Shown: positions 18,777-26,751 of the stretch, in pieces
How positions within the stretch are numbered: the first letter of the stretch is position 1
Layout of the letters: the number at the start of each line of letters is the position of its first letter
Source of the DNA: an uncultured Aquimarina sp.
GTDB lineage: Bacteria; Bacteroidota; Bacteroidia; Flavobacteriales; Flavobacteriaceae
Reading direction: 5' to 3'
Assembly: GCA_947496705.1 (NCBI GenBank)
Contig: CANMDW010000006.1
Coordinates: 164,618 to 228,617, forward strand
DNA: 64,000 nucleotides
The notes under the pieces: model-generated
Databases searched by the model: none
The model's input: only the letters and a program-made list of their open reading frames with translations
Told to the model about the DNA's origin: nothing
Translations under genes and position numbers: made by a program

Positions 18777-19346
18777 ATGATAAAAAGAATTTTTCAAGCC
18801 CTTCTCTTCACACTAATTACTTTTAGTTGTCAAAAAGAGCAAAAACAAGATCCTTTTGAAATAACCCCCAACAGGATTGGGTTCTTAACCAATGAAACTA
18901 AAATTAGCCAATTGGATTCTATTTTTGCTATGGATTCGATTGCCAAACTAATTCCAAGCGGTACATCATTTAACAGTACTACCGAATTTGAAATCTATGA
19001 GAAAGGAGGAAATAAGCTTCTTGTTTTAGAAGCCGGAAAAGAATCTGATCCAACGGCTACTATAGAGAATATTCAGGTAATTGACCCCAGATATAAAACT
19101 CCTTCTGGCATATCCTCTAAAAGTATGTTTAAAGATATCAAAGACCATTATACGATCTCAAAAATCAATAATACTTTAAGTACAGCCGTGGTCTTTGTTG
19201 ATAGTATCCAGGCTTATTTTACCATAGATAAAAAACAATTACCTGGTGAATTTCAAAATACTACAGATACAAAAATCAAAGCTTCAGATATCCCTGATTC
19301 TGCAAAAATCAAGCATTTCTGGATACGTTGGGATGCAAATGAGTAG
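18777..19346 (+). CDS. Hypothetical lipoprotein, 189 aa
   Basis: The N-terminus MIKRIFQALLFTLITFSC is a lipoprotein signal with Cys18 as the lipidation site. The mature part contains GFLTNETKISQLDSIFAMDSI and KYKTP-like turns; it resembles proteins that present a small beta domain after a flexible linker. I do not recognise a family. It follows the HerA-like gene by 40 nt on the same strand, so co-transcription is likely. Confidence 0.72.
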   Translation: MIKRIFQALLFTLITFSCQKEQKQDPFEITPNRIGFLTNETKISQLDSIFAMDSIAKLIPSGTSFNSTTEFEIYEKGGNKLLVLEAGKESDPTATIENIQVIDPRYKTPSGISSKSMFKDIKDHYTISKINNTLSTAVVFVDSIQAYFTIDKKQLPGEFQNTTDTKIKASDIPDSAKIKHFWIRWDANE

Positions 19347-19438
19347 GTAATAAACAGCTTATGTAATCTGCTATTGGTAGGCAGTAATAATTTGTATTAA
19401 GATTGCCAGCGATGTTTTATATTTTTATAATTATGACT

Positions 19439-19807
19439 ATGACAAAAAAATACATCATTCAAAATGCTCCGTTTATAGTTCCAACTACCGATGGAAAGCT
19501 CATCGAAGAGCATTTTGGTAAAGCCTCGGATGGAAATTCGCAAATCAGCATCGCTCATATGATCGCCCCACCACATTGGAGTGAACCCTTTCAAACTCCC
19601 GAATTTGATGAATATACCTATATTATACGTGGAAAAAAACAGTTTACTATTGAAGATGAGAAAATCATTTTGAAATCGGGCCAGTCTATAAAAGTCAAAA
19701 AAAACACCAGAATTCAATATGCAAATCCTTTTGATGAAGCATGTGAATATCTTGCCATTTGTCTTCCTGCATTTTCTGTGGAGGCAGTACATCGCGAAGA
19801 TAAATGA
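19439..19807 (+). CDS. Cupin domain protein
   Basis: About 122 aa. I start at the ATG at 19439 (MTKKYIIQNAPF); in-frame ATGs lie at 19433, 19412 and 19403. Cupin features are APPHWSEPFQTPEFDEYTYIIRGKKQF, where His and Glu replace the strict G(X)5HXH(X)3,4E(X)6G pattern. The second motif is weak (VKKNTRIQYANPFDEACEYLAICLPAF). It is a single-domain beta-barrel protein; metal binding is uncertain. Its stop codon overlaps the ATG of the next hydrolase by 4 nt, so the two are translationally coupled. Confidence 0.78.
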   Translation: MTKKYIIQNAPFIVPTTDGKLIEEHFGKASDGNSQISIAHMIAPPHWSEPFQTPEFDEYTYIIRGKKQFTIEDEKIILKSGQSIKVKKNTRIQYANPFDEACEYLAICLPAFSVEAVHREDK

Positions 19808-20643
19808 GAGAAAAATTTCAAAAATACTTACCTCTTATTATTGGAAAACAGCTCCAATTCTTATTCTTTTTTTCCCGAAAGAAAGCACTTGCTAAAGCAT
19901 ACATTCTTTTTTGTACCCCAAGAAAAGGAAGGATATTACCCGAACAAGAATATTTTCTGGAAGAAGCCGAAGATGAAATTATTCTTATCGATGATGCGCA
20001 GATCCAAACCTATCGATGGCCAAATATGGGTGAAACTATTCTAATGGTACATGGATGGGAAAGCAATACACATCGCTGGAGGACTTTAATTCAAAAATTA
20101 CACGAAAAGAATTTTAATGTTGTTGCATTTGATGCACCGGCACATGGTAATTCTTCAGGGAAAATTTTAAATGTTCCGTTATACACAAAATGCCTGCAAA
20201 AAATTGTTGAATTATACCGCCCCAATCACATTTTAGGGCATTCTGTTGGAGGTACAGCTACTATATTTCATCAATACACATATCCCAATCAGGAAATAGA
20301 AAAACTAATTATTTTGGCTCCTCCTTCAGAATTGTCAAGGATTATGAAAGGGTATCAGGAGATATTAAAACTCTCCCCAAAGTTTATGAACGCTTTGAAT
20401 CAGCATTTTAAGGATAAACACGGTTTTTATTTTGAAGAGTTTTCGGCGGCTCTTTTTGCTAAAAAACTTACTAAAAAAGGCTTATTGATTCATGATAAAC
20501 ATGATGATGTTGCTCCACATACAGAAGCAGAAGATATTAGTAAAAACTGGAATGATGTTCAATTTATCACTACAGAAGATTTTGGCCACTCTTTATTTTT
20601 TGACGAAGTTGATGATATGATTCTTGACTTTTTGAAAGATTAA
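19804..20643 (+). CDS. Alpha/beta hydrolase
   Basis: A 279-aa hydrolase starting with the ATGA overlap after the cupin gene. It has the oxyanion motif MVHGWESNTHRW, the nucleophile elbow GHSVGGTATIF (Ser), an acidic residue in LLIHDKHDDVAPH (the Asp before D-V) and the catalytic His in EDFGHSLFF. There is no signal peptide, so it acts in the cytoplasm. The substrate is unknown; partnership with a cupin suggests a small-molecule catabolic or detoxifying step. Confidence 0.88.
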   Translation: MREKFQKYLPLIIGKQLQFLFFFSRKKALAKAYILFCTPRKGRILPEQEYFLEEAEDEIILIDDAQIQTYRWPNMGETILMVHGWESNTHRWRTLIQKLHEKNFNVVAFDAPAHGNSSGKILNVPLYTKCLQKIVELYRPNHILGHSVGGTATIFHQYTYPNQEIEKLIILAPPSELSRIMKGYQEILKLSPKFMNALNQHFKDKHGFYFEEFSAALFAKKLTKKGLLIHDKHDDVAPHTEAEDISKNWNDVQFITTEDFGHSLFFDEVDDMILDFLKD

Positions 20644-20813
20644 GAGTCAACACTATATCGAAATGACCATCTTTTTATAACTCCCCCCTACACTAAAAAC
20701 CCCAGTTAGCAAATTTTAACCTTACATGATCTATATGTTAATTTCAAAAATATGGGGTTAATAAAGCCACTTCTTCTTAATAAAAAAAGTGTTTTCACAG
20801 CAAAAAAGAGTAC

Positions 20814-20844
20814 TTCACTCATTTACAAGTGCAGTTCACTCATT
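20814..20844 (+). promoter_or_regulatory. Direct repeat TTCACTCATT x2, 21 bp apart
   Basis: TTCACTCATT occurs at 20814-20823 and again at 20835-20844, exactly two helical turns apart and 60-90 nt upstream of the SIMPL-domain gene. Such spacing fits a dimeric activator. LytTR-type regulators of Bacteroidetes bind direct repeats of this kind, but the link to LytTR is inference. Confidence 0.5.
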
Positions 20845-20903
20845 ATAGTTTCCTCAAAAGGTATCCAAAACATAGATTTATGACAAACTAAAGTTATAAA
20901 AAC

Positions 20904-21920
20904 ATGAAAAATAAAATTTACGTTCTGCTATTATTAATAAGTTCTATTGCTTCTGCTCAGATAAGAGGAAATGCTGGAACTATTTCCAGACAAAACATTA
21001 TGGCTGTGGCAGATTTAGAAAAACCTGCTCTTTACGGAAACGAAATACAACAATTCAGGCATCAAAATTTAGTACCCAACCCAATACTAACAATAGATGT
21101 TAAAGTCTTAAGCAATATTGTTGCAGATTCTTATACCGCCATTTTTAATATCATACAAATCGGAAAAACATCTGAAGAAACCAATACACTAATGAATGAG
21201 AGGGTGGCAAAGGTAAAAAACGAATTACACGCCAAAGGTATTTTGGAAGAAGACATCATTATCGATGTAATATCATTTGTTCCTGTGTATGAAACTGTAG
21301 TAGAAAAAAAACTGTTTAGCAAAAAATACAACGAAGTGCCCAAAGGTTTTGAATTACAGCAAAATATTCATGTAAAATTCACTAAAGTAAATCAGTTTCA
21401 GGAAATACTCTCTGCCTGTGCAAATAATGAGGTATACAACCTGGTAAAAGTAGATTATTTTATCAACGATATACAAGCAGTATATAGACAACTACGTGTA
21501 GAAATATTAAAAATCCTAAAAGAAAAACAACAATTATATGCCGATTTAGGTTTTGACCTAGCATCATATCATCCAACAGTTGCAGATACTAAATACTGTT
21601 ACTTTCCAGAAGAGTTTTACAAAAATTACCAGGCTTTTAACAGCACTTCTTTAGAAGCGCTTAGCAAAAAACAAGGGGTTGTAACAGCAAAAAAACAAAT
21701 TTCTTATTATTATGATCCTATTTCCTATAAAGATTATGATATGGTTATAAATGCCGCTATAGTAGAACCCGTTGTGCAAACAGGACTGGAAATAAAACTA
21801 CAATACATCCCAAAACCAAAAGAACTAAAACCCGGTGAAAAAGAAATTACAAAACCCAGGTACTTTTTAATATCACCAAATGGAGACATCGATATTAAGG
21901 AATTAAAACCTGGTGAATAA
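20904..21920 (+). CDS. SIMPL (DUF541) domain periplasmic protein
   Basis: A 338-aa protein with signal peptide MKNKIYVLLLLISSIASAQ. The SIMPL signature is seen in NTLMNERVAKVKNELHAKG, ILEEDIIIDVISFVPVYE and the downstream GFELQQNIHVKFTKVNQFQEIL. SIMPL proteins form periplasmic oligomers of uncertain function (related to bacterial BP26 and to host IRAK-binding SIMPL). The C-terminal part (CYFPEEFYKNYQAFNSTS) is an added domain I cannot place. The gene lies behind a pair of direct-repeat operator-like sites. Confidence 0.75.
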   Translation: MKNKIYVLLLLISSIASAQIRGNAGTISRQNIMAVADLEKPALYGNEIQQFRHQNLVPNPILTIDVKVLSNIVADSYTAIFNIIQIGKTSEETNTLMNERVAKVKNELHAKGILEEDIIIDVISFVPVYETVVEKKLFSKKYNEVPKGFELQQNIHVKFTKVNQFQEILSACANNEVYNLVKVDYFINDIQAVYRQLRVEILKILKEKQQLYADLGFDLASYHPTVADTKYCYFPEEFYKNYQAFNSTSLEALSKKQGVVTAKKQISYYYDPISYKDYDMVINAAIVEPVVQTGLEIKLQYIPKPKELKPGEKEITKPRYFLISPNGDIDIKELKPGE

Positions 21921-21991
21921 CTTATAAATGGATTCTTATTTGAAATAATATCGAATCGATATAAAAAACCTGGTTAGATTGATTTTTGAAA

Positions 21992-22216
21992 GTTATGTTG
22001 GGTTCCTACCTGGTAAAAATGGGTTCCTACACGTTATGTTGGGCTCCTACCTGGTAAAAGTGGGGTCCTACGCGTTATTTTGGGCTCCTACCCGGTAAAA
22101 ATGGGTTCCTACCTGTTATTTTGGGTTCCTACCCGGTAGAAATGGGTTCCTACCATATAAAAGTGGGTTCCTACGCGTTATTTTGGGTTCTAGGGTGGTA
22201 GGATAGGTTCCAGAAT
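21992..22216. repeat. 41-bp tandem repeat, about 5.5 copies
   Basis: Units begin GTTATKTTGGGYTCCTACC and run 41 bp (21992, 22033, 22074, 22115), then a half unit and a decayed last unit. Each unit contains two TGGGTTCCTAC half-repeats about 20 bp apart. Since 41 is not a multiple of 3 and all frames are interrupted, the array is non-coding. It fills the space between the SIMPL gene and the rluF promoter. Confidence 0.9.
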
Positions 22217-22240
22217 GTTATTTTTGTTATCATAAAAATC

Positions 22241-22248
22241 TATCTTTG
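22241..22248 (+). promoter_or_regulatory. rluF -7 box TATCTTTG
   Basis: A full TAnnTTTG match 16 nt before the rluF ATG. An upstream TTG (22224-22226) is 14 nt away, shorter than usual. It lies immediately after the 41-bp repeat array, so the array occupies the region where an activator or UP element would sit. Confidence 0.6.
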
Positions 22249-22264
22249 CATACTATTTTATTTT

Positions 22265-23107
22265 ATGCCTGAAAAAACATTCACCAGACTTAATAAATAC
22301 CTAAGTGAAGTTGGGTATTGCTCACGTCGTGAAGCTGATAAATTAATTGATCAGGGGCGTGTGACTATTAATGGACAAGTACCCGAAATGGGTACCAAAG
22401 TCGCTCCTGAAGATGTAGTGCGTGTTGATGGAGAATTGATTAATGAACCTAAAGAAAAGCATGTCTATCTTGCCTTCAATAAACCTGTAGGGATTGTTTG
22501 CACCACAGCACAAAACGAAAAAGATAACATTATTGACTATATAAATTATCCAAAACGTATTTTTCCCATCGGACGATTAGACAAACCAAGTGAAGGACTT
22601 ATTTTTTTGACCAGTGACGGCAACATTGTCAATAAGATTCTTCGTGCCAGAAATAACCACGAAAAAGAATATGTAGTCACCGTAAATAAACTTATTAGCC
22701 CATTATTTATAAAACGAATGAGTAATGGTATTCCTATTCTGGATACCATCACCCGAAAATGCGAAGTAGAACAAATTAGTAAATATACTTTTAGGATTGT
22801 GCTCACTCAGGGATTAAATCGTCAGATTAGAAGAATGTGTGAGTATCTGGGATATGAGGTAGTACAACTGAAGCGCATACGGATTATGAATGTGACCCTT
22901 GATGTCCCTGTTGGTAAATGGCGGTATCTCACAGAAGAAGAATTGAAAGTCATCAACGCTGATGTTAATGATTCTAGTAAAACAGAAGAAGCTTCGGTCA
23001 TAAAAGAGTCTAAACCAAAACGACCAAATGCTAGTTCTAAAAATACTTCCTCTAAAAGAGAAATACCAAAATCAAAAAATAAAAAACGTAGAGATCACAG
23101 AAGATAA
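22265..23107 (+). CDS. rluF: 23S rRNA pseudouridine(2604) synthase RluF-like
   Basis: RluB/E/F-family enzyme that isomerises uridine in 23S rRNA. The N-terminal S4 domain (RLNKYLSEVGYCSRREADKLIDQGRVTING) is followed by the catalytic core with GRLDKPSEGLIFLTSDG (catalytic Asp in GRLD) and the family motif LTQGLNRQIRRMCEYLG. LKRIRIMNV and TLDVPVGKWRYLTEEEL match RluF rather than RluB. A basic, disordered tail of about 50 residues (KPKRPNASSKN, ending KKRRDHRR) is typical of flavobacterial RNA-binding enzymes. Confidence 0.93.
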   Translation: MPEKTFTRLNKYLSEVGYCSRREADKLIDQGRVTINGQVPEMGTKVAPEDVVRVDGELINEPKEKHVYLAFNKPVGIVCTTAQNEKDNIIDYINYPKRIFPIGRLDKPSEGLIFLTSDGNIVNKILRARNNHEKEYVVTVNKLISPLFIKRMSNGIPILDTITRKCEVEQISKYTFRIVLTQGLNRQIRRMCEYLGYEVVQLKRIRIMNVTLDVPVGKWRYLTEEELKVINADVNDSSKTEEASVIKESKPKRPNASSKNTSSKREIPKSKNKKRRDHRR

Positions 23108-23200
23108 GTACCGTTGTTAATTAAATCCCAATTTTCTATACCTCCGGTTTACTCCTTCTTTCAAAATAAGTAAATTACCTACTCATTAATTCTTAATACA

Positions 23201-24157
23201 ATGATACGGTTAGTCTTTGCTTTATTCTTTTTGATAAATATGACAACTATAGCTCAAGGTGAATATGAACCTTCGGCAGCATATCCTTTTGGGCAGCCTA
23301 ATCCCGATGCGCCAAAAGAAATTCTTGATTACCAACCTTTAATAGGTATCTGTGATTGTATATCTAAAAGACGTAATAAAGATCAAACCTGGGCAGAACC
23401 AAACACAATGACCTGGGAGTTTAAGTATATCATGAACGGGATGGGTGTTCAGGATCAAACCATTAAAGCAGACGGAAAAAATGGTGGCAGTATTAGACAA
23501 TTTATTGCAGATAGCAGCAAATGGTATGTACATTACTACTCATCAGCCACACCTACAACCGTTCTATCTGCCTGGGAAGGAAATAAAAAGGGTGATAAAA
23601 TTATTTTATATCGCAAGCAAAAAGCACCCAACGGAATGGATGGATTCTATAAGATCAACTTTTATGATATTAATGATTCGGGTTTTAAATGGCTGGGAGA
23701 ATGGGTAGATGCTAATGAAACTATTTCTTTCCCCACTTGGAAAATTGAATGTACTAAAAGGAAAAATACTCAGAAATTATCTGATGAAGAACAGATAAGA
23801 GCCGCTGCCAAAGCATTCTCTGCATTCTACATCAACAAAGATTATGAAGGATTGGCCAGATCATATACCGACAATGCAAAGATTTTTCCATCCAACGCCC
23901 CAATTATAGCAGGATATGAAGCTATCAAAAAAAGATGGTCTGGATCTGCAGGGTACACACCAATAACACATGAAATTATTCCTGAAGAAATTGTGATCCT
24001 TGGTGATACTGCTCACGATTATGGTATATATAGAGGCAAAAACAAAAATGATGATGGAACCGAAATGACCTATAAAGGAAAGTATGTTGTTATCTGGAAG
24101 AAAATTGATAATCGGTGGAAGATGTACCTGGATATCTGGAATAGGATAAAAGATTAA
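23201..24157 (+). CDS. Secreted protein with C-terminal NTF2-like (DUF4440/SnoaL) domain
   Basis: A 318-aa protein with signal peptide MIRLVFALFFLINMTTIAQ. Residues about 40-185 form a beta-rich domain (ICDCISKRRNKDQTW, TWEFKYIMNGMG) resembling the DUF1579-like fold. Residues about 195-318 are a cone-shaped NTF2-like domain: IRAAAKAFSAFYINKDYEGL, YTDNAKIFP, GYEAIKKRWSG and YVVIWKKIDNRWKMYLDIWN. The catalytic state is unknown; many such domains bind small ligands. Confidence 0.8.
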   Translation: MIRLVFALFFLINMTTIAQGEYEPSAAYPFGQPNPDAPKEILDYQPLIGICDCISKRRNKDQTWAEPNTMTWEFKYIMNGMGVQDQTIKADGKNGGSIRQFIADSSKWYVHYYSSATPTTVLSAWEGNKKGDKIILYRKQKAPNGMDGFYKINFYDINDSGFKWLGEWVDANETISFPTWKIECTKRKNTQKLSDEEQIRAAAKAFSAFYINKDYEGLARSYTDNAKIFPSNAPIIAGYEAIKKRWSGSAGYTPITHEIIPEEIVILGDTAHDYGIYRGKNKNDDGTEMTYKGKYVVIWKKIDNRWKMYLDIWNRIKD

Positions 24158-24204
24158 GGTTATTTTGGTTTTAAAACAATACGCTCATAAATTTTGATAA
24201 TACA

Positions 24205-24630
24205 ATGAATTCTCTTTCTCCTTTCCATTTAGCTATTCCTGTACATGACCTGGATAGTGCAAGAAGTTTTTATAATAACATCCTAGAGCTCGAAGAAGGC
24301 CGTAGCAGTGATCATTGGGTTGATTTTAATTTCTTCGGGCATCAACTGGTCATTCATTACAAACCAAAATCCAACACCCAAGACCAACATACCAACCCCG
24401 TAGACGGTAAAGATGTGCCTGTACCTCATTTTGGGGTCATTTTAGCCTGGGAAATATGGAAAGATTTAGCAGATAAACTTTCTGAAAAAAATATTGAATT
24501 TGCCATAGCACCCTATATCCGATTTAAAGGAGAAGTGGGCGAGCAAGCCACCATGTTTTTTTATGACCCATGTGGTAATGCACTGGAATTCAAATCTTTT
24601 AAAAATATGTCTCAGATTTTTGAGAAATAA
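24205..24630 (+). CDS. VOC family protein (glyoxalase/dioxygenase fold)
   Basis: A 141-aa vicinal-oxygen-chelate protein: FHLAIPVHDLDSARSFYNNIL starts the first beta-alpha-beta-beta-beta unit with the metal-ligand His (H8). PVPHFGVILAWEIW gives a second His and FYDPCGNALEFKSF the third ligand Glu. This ligand set (His, His, Glu) fits a metal-binding dioxygenase- or lyase-like member. No substrate can be read from the context. Confidence 0.87.
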   Translation: MNSLSPFHLAIPVHDLDSARSFYNNILELEEGRSSDHWVDFNFFGHQLVIHYKPKSNTQDQHTNPVDGKDVPVPHFGVILAWEIWKDLADKLSEKNIEFAIAPYIRFKGEVGEQATMFFYDPCGNALEFKSFKNMSQIFEK

Positions 24631-24667
24631 CTTCAAAAACATACGTAATCCACTTAAAAAATGAATA

Positions 24668-24698
24668 ATTCACAGTGTTTTAACATAAAATTGTGAAT
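24668..24698. terminator. Weak hairpin after the VOC gene
   Basis: ATTCACA pairs with TGTGAAT over a 17-nt loop, followed by GTTTATACTTTTTT. It is a marginal terminator. Confidence 0.35.
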
Positions 24699-24776
24699 GT
24701 TTATACTTTTTTATTATCTTGAAACTCATTCTGAACATTAAAAGTGTCTTAAACAAGTTTAAATGCCCACAATTTT

Positions 24777-25625
24777 ATGAAAAATATTGGATTACTATCT
24801 ATAGTTTTCCTTTTGCTAGCTGCAAGCTGTGGTGTACCACAGGCAGACTTTGATAAGCTGAAGGAAGAAAACGAAAAGCTAAAAAAAGAAATTGCAGAAT
24901 GTGAACTGACCCCTGCTCAAATTCTTGAACAGGCCAAAGAGTATTATGATGCTTTGGATTATGCAAAAAGTAGAGATAAGCTTAAAGTATTATTAAAAAA
25001 ATATCCAAATTCGAATGAAGGCAAAAAGGCAAAAAACTTGCTAAGACAGGTAGAAGAAGATATGTTAGGAAATGTAAAGAAGCAGGATAAAAAAGAAACT
25101 AGTGAAGAGGAAGAAAATGATGAAGGGGAAGAGCACTACGAAAGGAATAAAAAGGCGCTAGCCAAAATGAAAAAAAAATACGATCTTAATAATGATGTCA
25201 CCTGGTACACTGATAAATCTTCCGAAAAATTCAAAAACATCAACAATTCCATACAGATATATGTAGGTAAAAAAGAAGATCGTAAGCCCTGGATAGGATT
25301 ATCAATAAACCATTTTACCAAAAAAAACTGGTTATTTATCAAGCAATTTGTGATCACTGCAGATGGTAAAGTTTTTACCTTGGAAGAAAAAAAGCCGGGA
25401 GAATTTAATGCTAAAGAAGAATCTGGCGGAAAAAGAGAGTGGTTAGATCGGGTAATGAAAAAAGAAGATCTACCCATGATCAAAAAAATTGCAAAAAGTA
25501 AAAATGCAAAAATAAAACTCGTTGGAAAAGAAAAAACAAGTGAAAGAAAGATCACCTCGGTAGAAAAAAAGGCGTTCCAGAATGTGCTTAACGCATATGA
25601 AGCACTAGGTGGAGCTATAAAATAA
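24777..25625 (+). CDS. Hypothetical lipoprotein with coiled coil
   Basis: Lipoprotein signal MKNIGLLSIVFLLLAASC (Cys18). Residues 24-42 form a heptad-like coiled coil (FDKLKEENEKLKKEIAEC). LAQAKEYYDALDYAKSRDKLKVLLKKYPNSNEGKKAKNLL, split here only in description, is a TPR-like repeat of the YbgF/BamD type. After an acidic linker (TSEEEENDEGEE) comes a beta-rich domain of about 150 residues (IQIYVGKKEDRKPWIGLSIN) that I do not recognise. Envelope location is clear; function is not. Confidence 0.78.
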   Translation: MKNIGLLSIVFLLLAASCGVPQADFDKLKEENEKLKKEIAECELTPAQILEQAKEYYDALDYAKSRDKLKVLLKKYPNSNEGKKAKNLLRQVEEDMLGNVKKQDKKETSEEEENDEGEEHYERNKKALAKMKKKYDLNNDVTWYTDKSSEKFKNINNSIQIYVGKKEDRKPWIGLSINHFTKKNWLFIKQFVITADGKVFTLEEKKPGEFNAKEESGGKREWLDRVMKKEDLPMIKKIAKSKNAKIKLVGKEKTSERKITSVEKKAFQNVLNAYEALGGAIK

Positions 25626-25641
25626 ATACGGTGCATTTCAG

Positions 25642-25671
25642 GCTGTCATTGAATACAATGACAGCTTTTTT
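25642..25671 (+). terminator. Terminator after the coiled-coil lipoprotein
   Basis: Perfect 10-bp stem GCTGTCATTG / CAATGACAGC with a 4-nt loop and six T. Confidence 0.92.
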
Positions 25672-25782
25672 GCTTAGACAATCGTTAAAAAACAACAATT
25701 GTGATTATAAGTACAAAATAGTTAAAGAATTATAAAAAATTCTTGTTATATTCTGCCACTATATATTTTGCAAAAAAAAGTA

Positions 25783-26748
25783 ATGGATTTTACAAACCCC
25801 CTAGTCTATGGAGTACCCTGCTTCTTAGCACTAATTTTATTAGAACTTACCTACAGCAAAGCTCATGGCCACAAAGATCTTTACAATTGGAAAGATCTTT
25901 CTGCCAGTTTAACAATGGGTGTTGGCTCTGCTTTATTGGCTCCTTTGATCAAAACAATTTCTGCCATTGTTATCTTTAATTATGTGTATGAAATCTTTAA
26001 TCCCGAAATCAACGGTATTCGCACCAATATCATGGGATGGGAATCTTTTGGGTATGCCTGGTATGTATGGCTAGCCTGTCAATTATTAGACGATTTTACC
26101 TATTATTGGTTTCACAGACAAAATCATATGGTAAGAGCCCTCTGGGCAGCACATATCGTTCACCATTCCTCAGATAATTTTAATTTGGGTACTGCTGTTC
26201 GTAATGGATGGTTCACCATCCTCTACAAACCTTTATTCTATATGTGGTTGCCGGCTATAGGATTTCCTCCCGAAATGGTTGTTGTTTGTTTGGGCATCGA
26301 AGCATTATGGCAATTTCAGTTGCATTCTGTTTACATCCCAAAGATGGGTTTTCTAGAAAAAATCTTTAATACCCACACTATGCACCAGGTGCACCATGCA
26401 AAAAATGTAGAGTATATGGATAAAAATCATGGCGGATTTCTTAATATATTTGATAAAATATTCGGCACCTGGAAAGAACTGGATGATAACGTAAAGGTGC
26501 GGTATGGTGTAACACATGCTCCAGAATCCTATAATCCCTGGGTAATTCTAACACATGAATATAAAGATATCTGGAACGATACCAAAAAATCCAAAAACTG
26601 GTATCATAAATTTATGTATATTTTTGGTCCCCCGGGTTGGAGTCATGATGGAAGTACATTAACCGTAAAGCAAATGCAACGAGAACTCGAACTCAAGAAA
26701 AAAGAACCTGTTCAAACGCCTGTTTTTAATCGTGTAAAAGCAAGTTAA
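25783..26748 (+). CDS. Sterol desaturase / fatty acid hydroxylase family protein
   Basis: A membrane di-iron enzyme of the FA_hydroxylase family. I take the ATG at 25783; an in-frame TTG at 25768 is less likely. Several hydrophobic segments surround the histidine boxes: WFHRQNH, HIVHHSSDNFNLGTAVRN and HTMHQVHHAKNVEYMDKNHGG. These provide the eight or so ligands of the non-haem di-iron centre. Likely activity is hydroxylation or desaturation of a lipid chain or carotenoid/hopanoid-type substrate. The stop codon lies 3 nt before the aldehyde dehydrogenase ATG, so the pair is an operon; oxidation of a lipid-derived aldehyde would be a sensible joint role. Confidence 0.9.
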   Translation: MDFTNPLVYGVPCFLALILLELTYSKAHGHKDLYNWKDLSASLTMGVGSALLAPLIKTISAIVIFNYVYEIFNPEINGIRTNIMGWESFGYAWYVWLACQLLDDFTYYWFHRQNHMVRALWAAHIVHHSSDNFNLGTAVRNGWFTILYKPLFYMWLPAIGFPPEMVVVCLGIEALWQFQLHSVYIPKMGFLEKIFNTHTMHQVHHAKNVEYMDKNHGGFLNIFDKIFGTWKELDDNVKVRYGVTHAPESYNPWVILTHEYKDIWNDTKKSKNWYHKFMYIFGPPGWSHDGSTLTVKQMQRELELKKKEPVQTPVFNRVKAS

Positions 26749-26751
26749 GCC

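Noticed and set aside
21992..22216. CRISPR array
   Set aside because: Units are contiguous without unique spacers, and no cas gene is near; the same holds for 41440-41733.
25768..25783. TTG start for the sterol desaturase
   Set aside because: An ATG 15 nt downstream gives the natural N-terminus; TTG adds only five basic residues.
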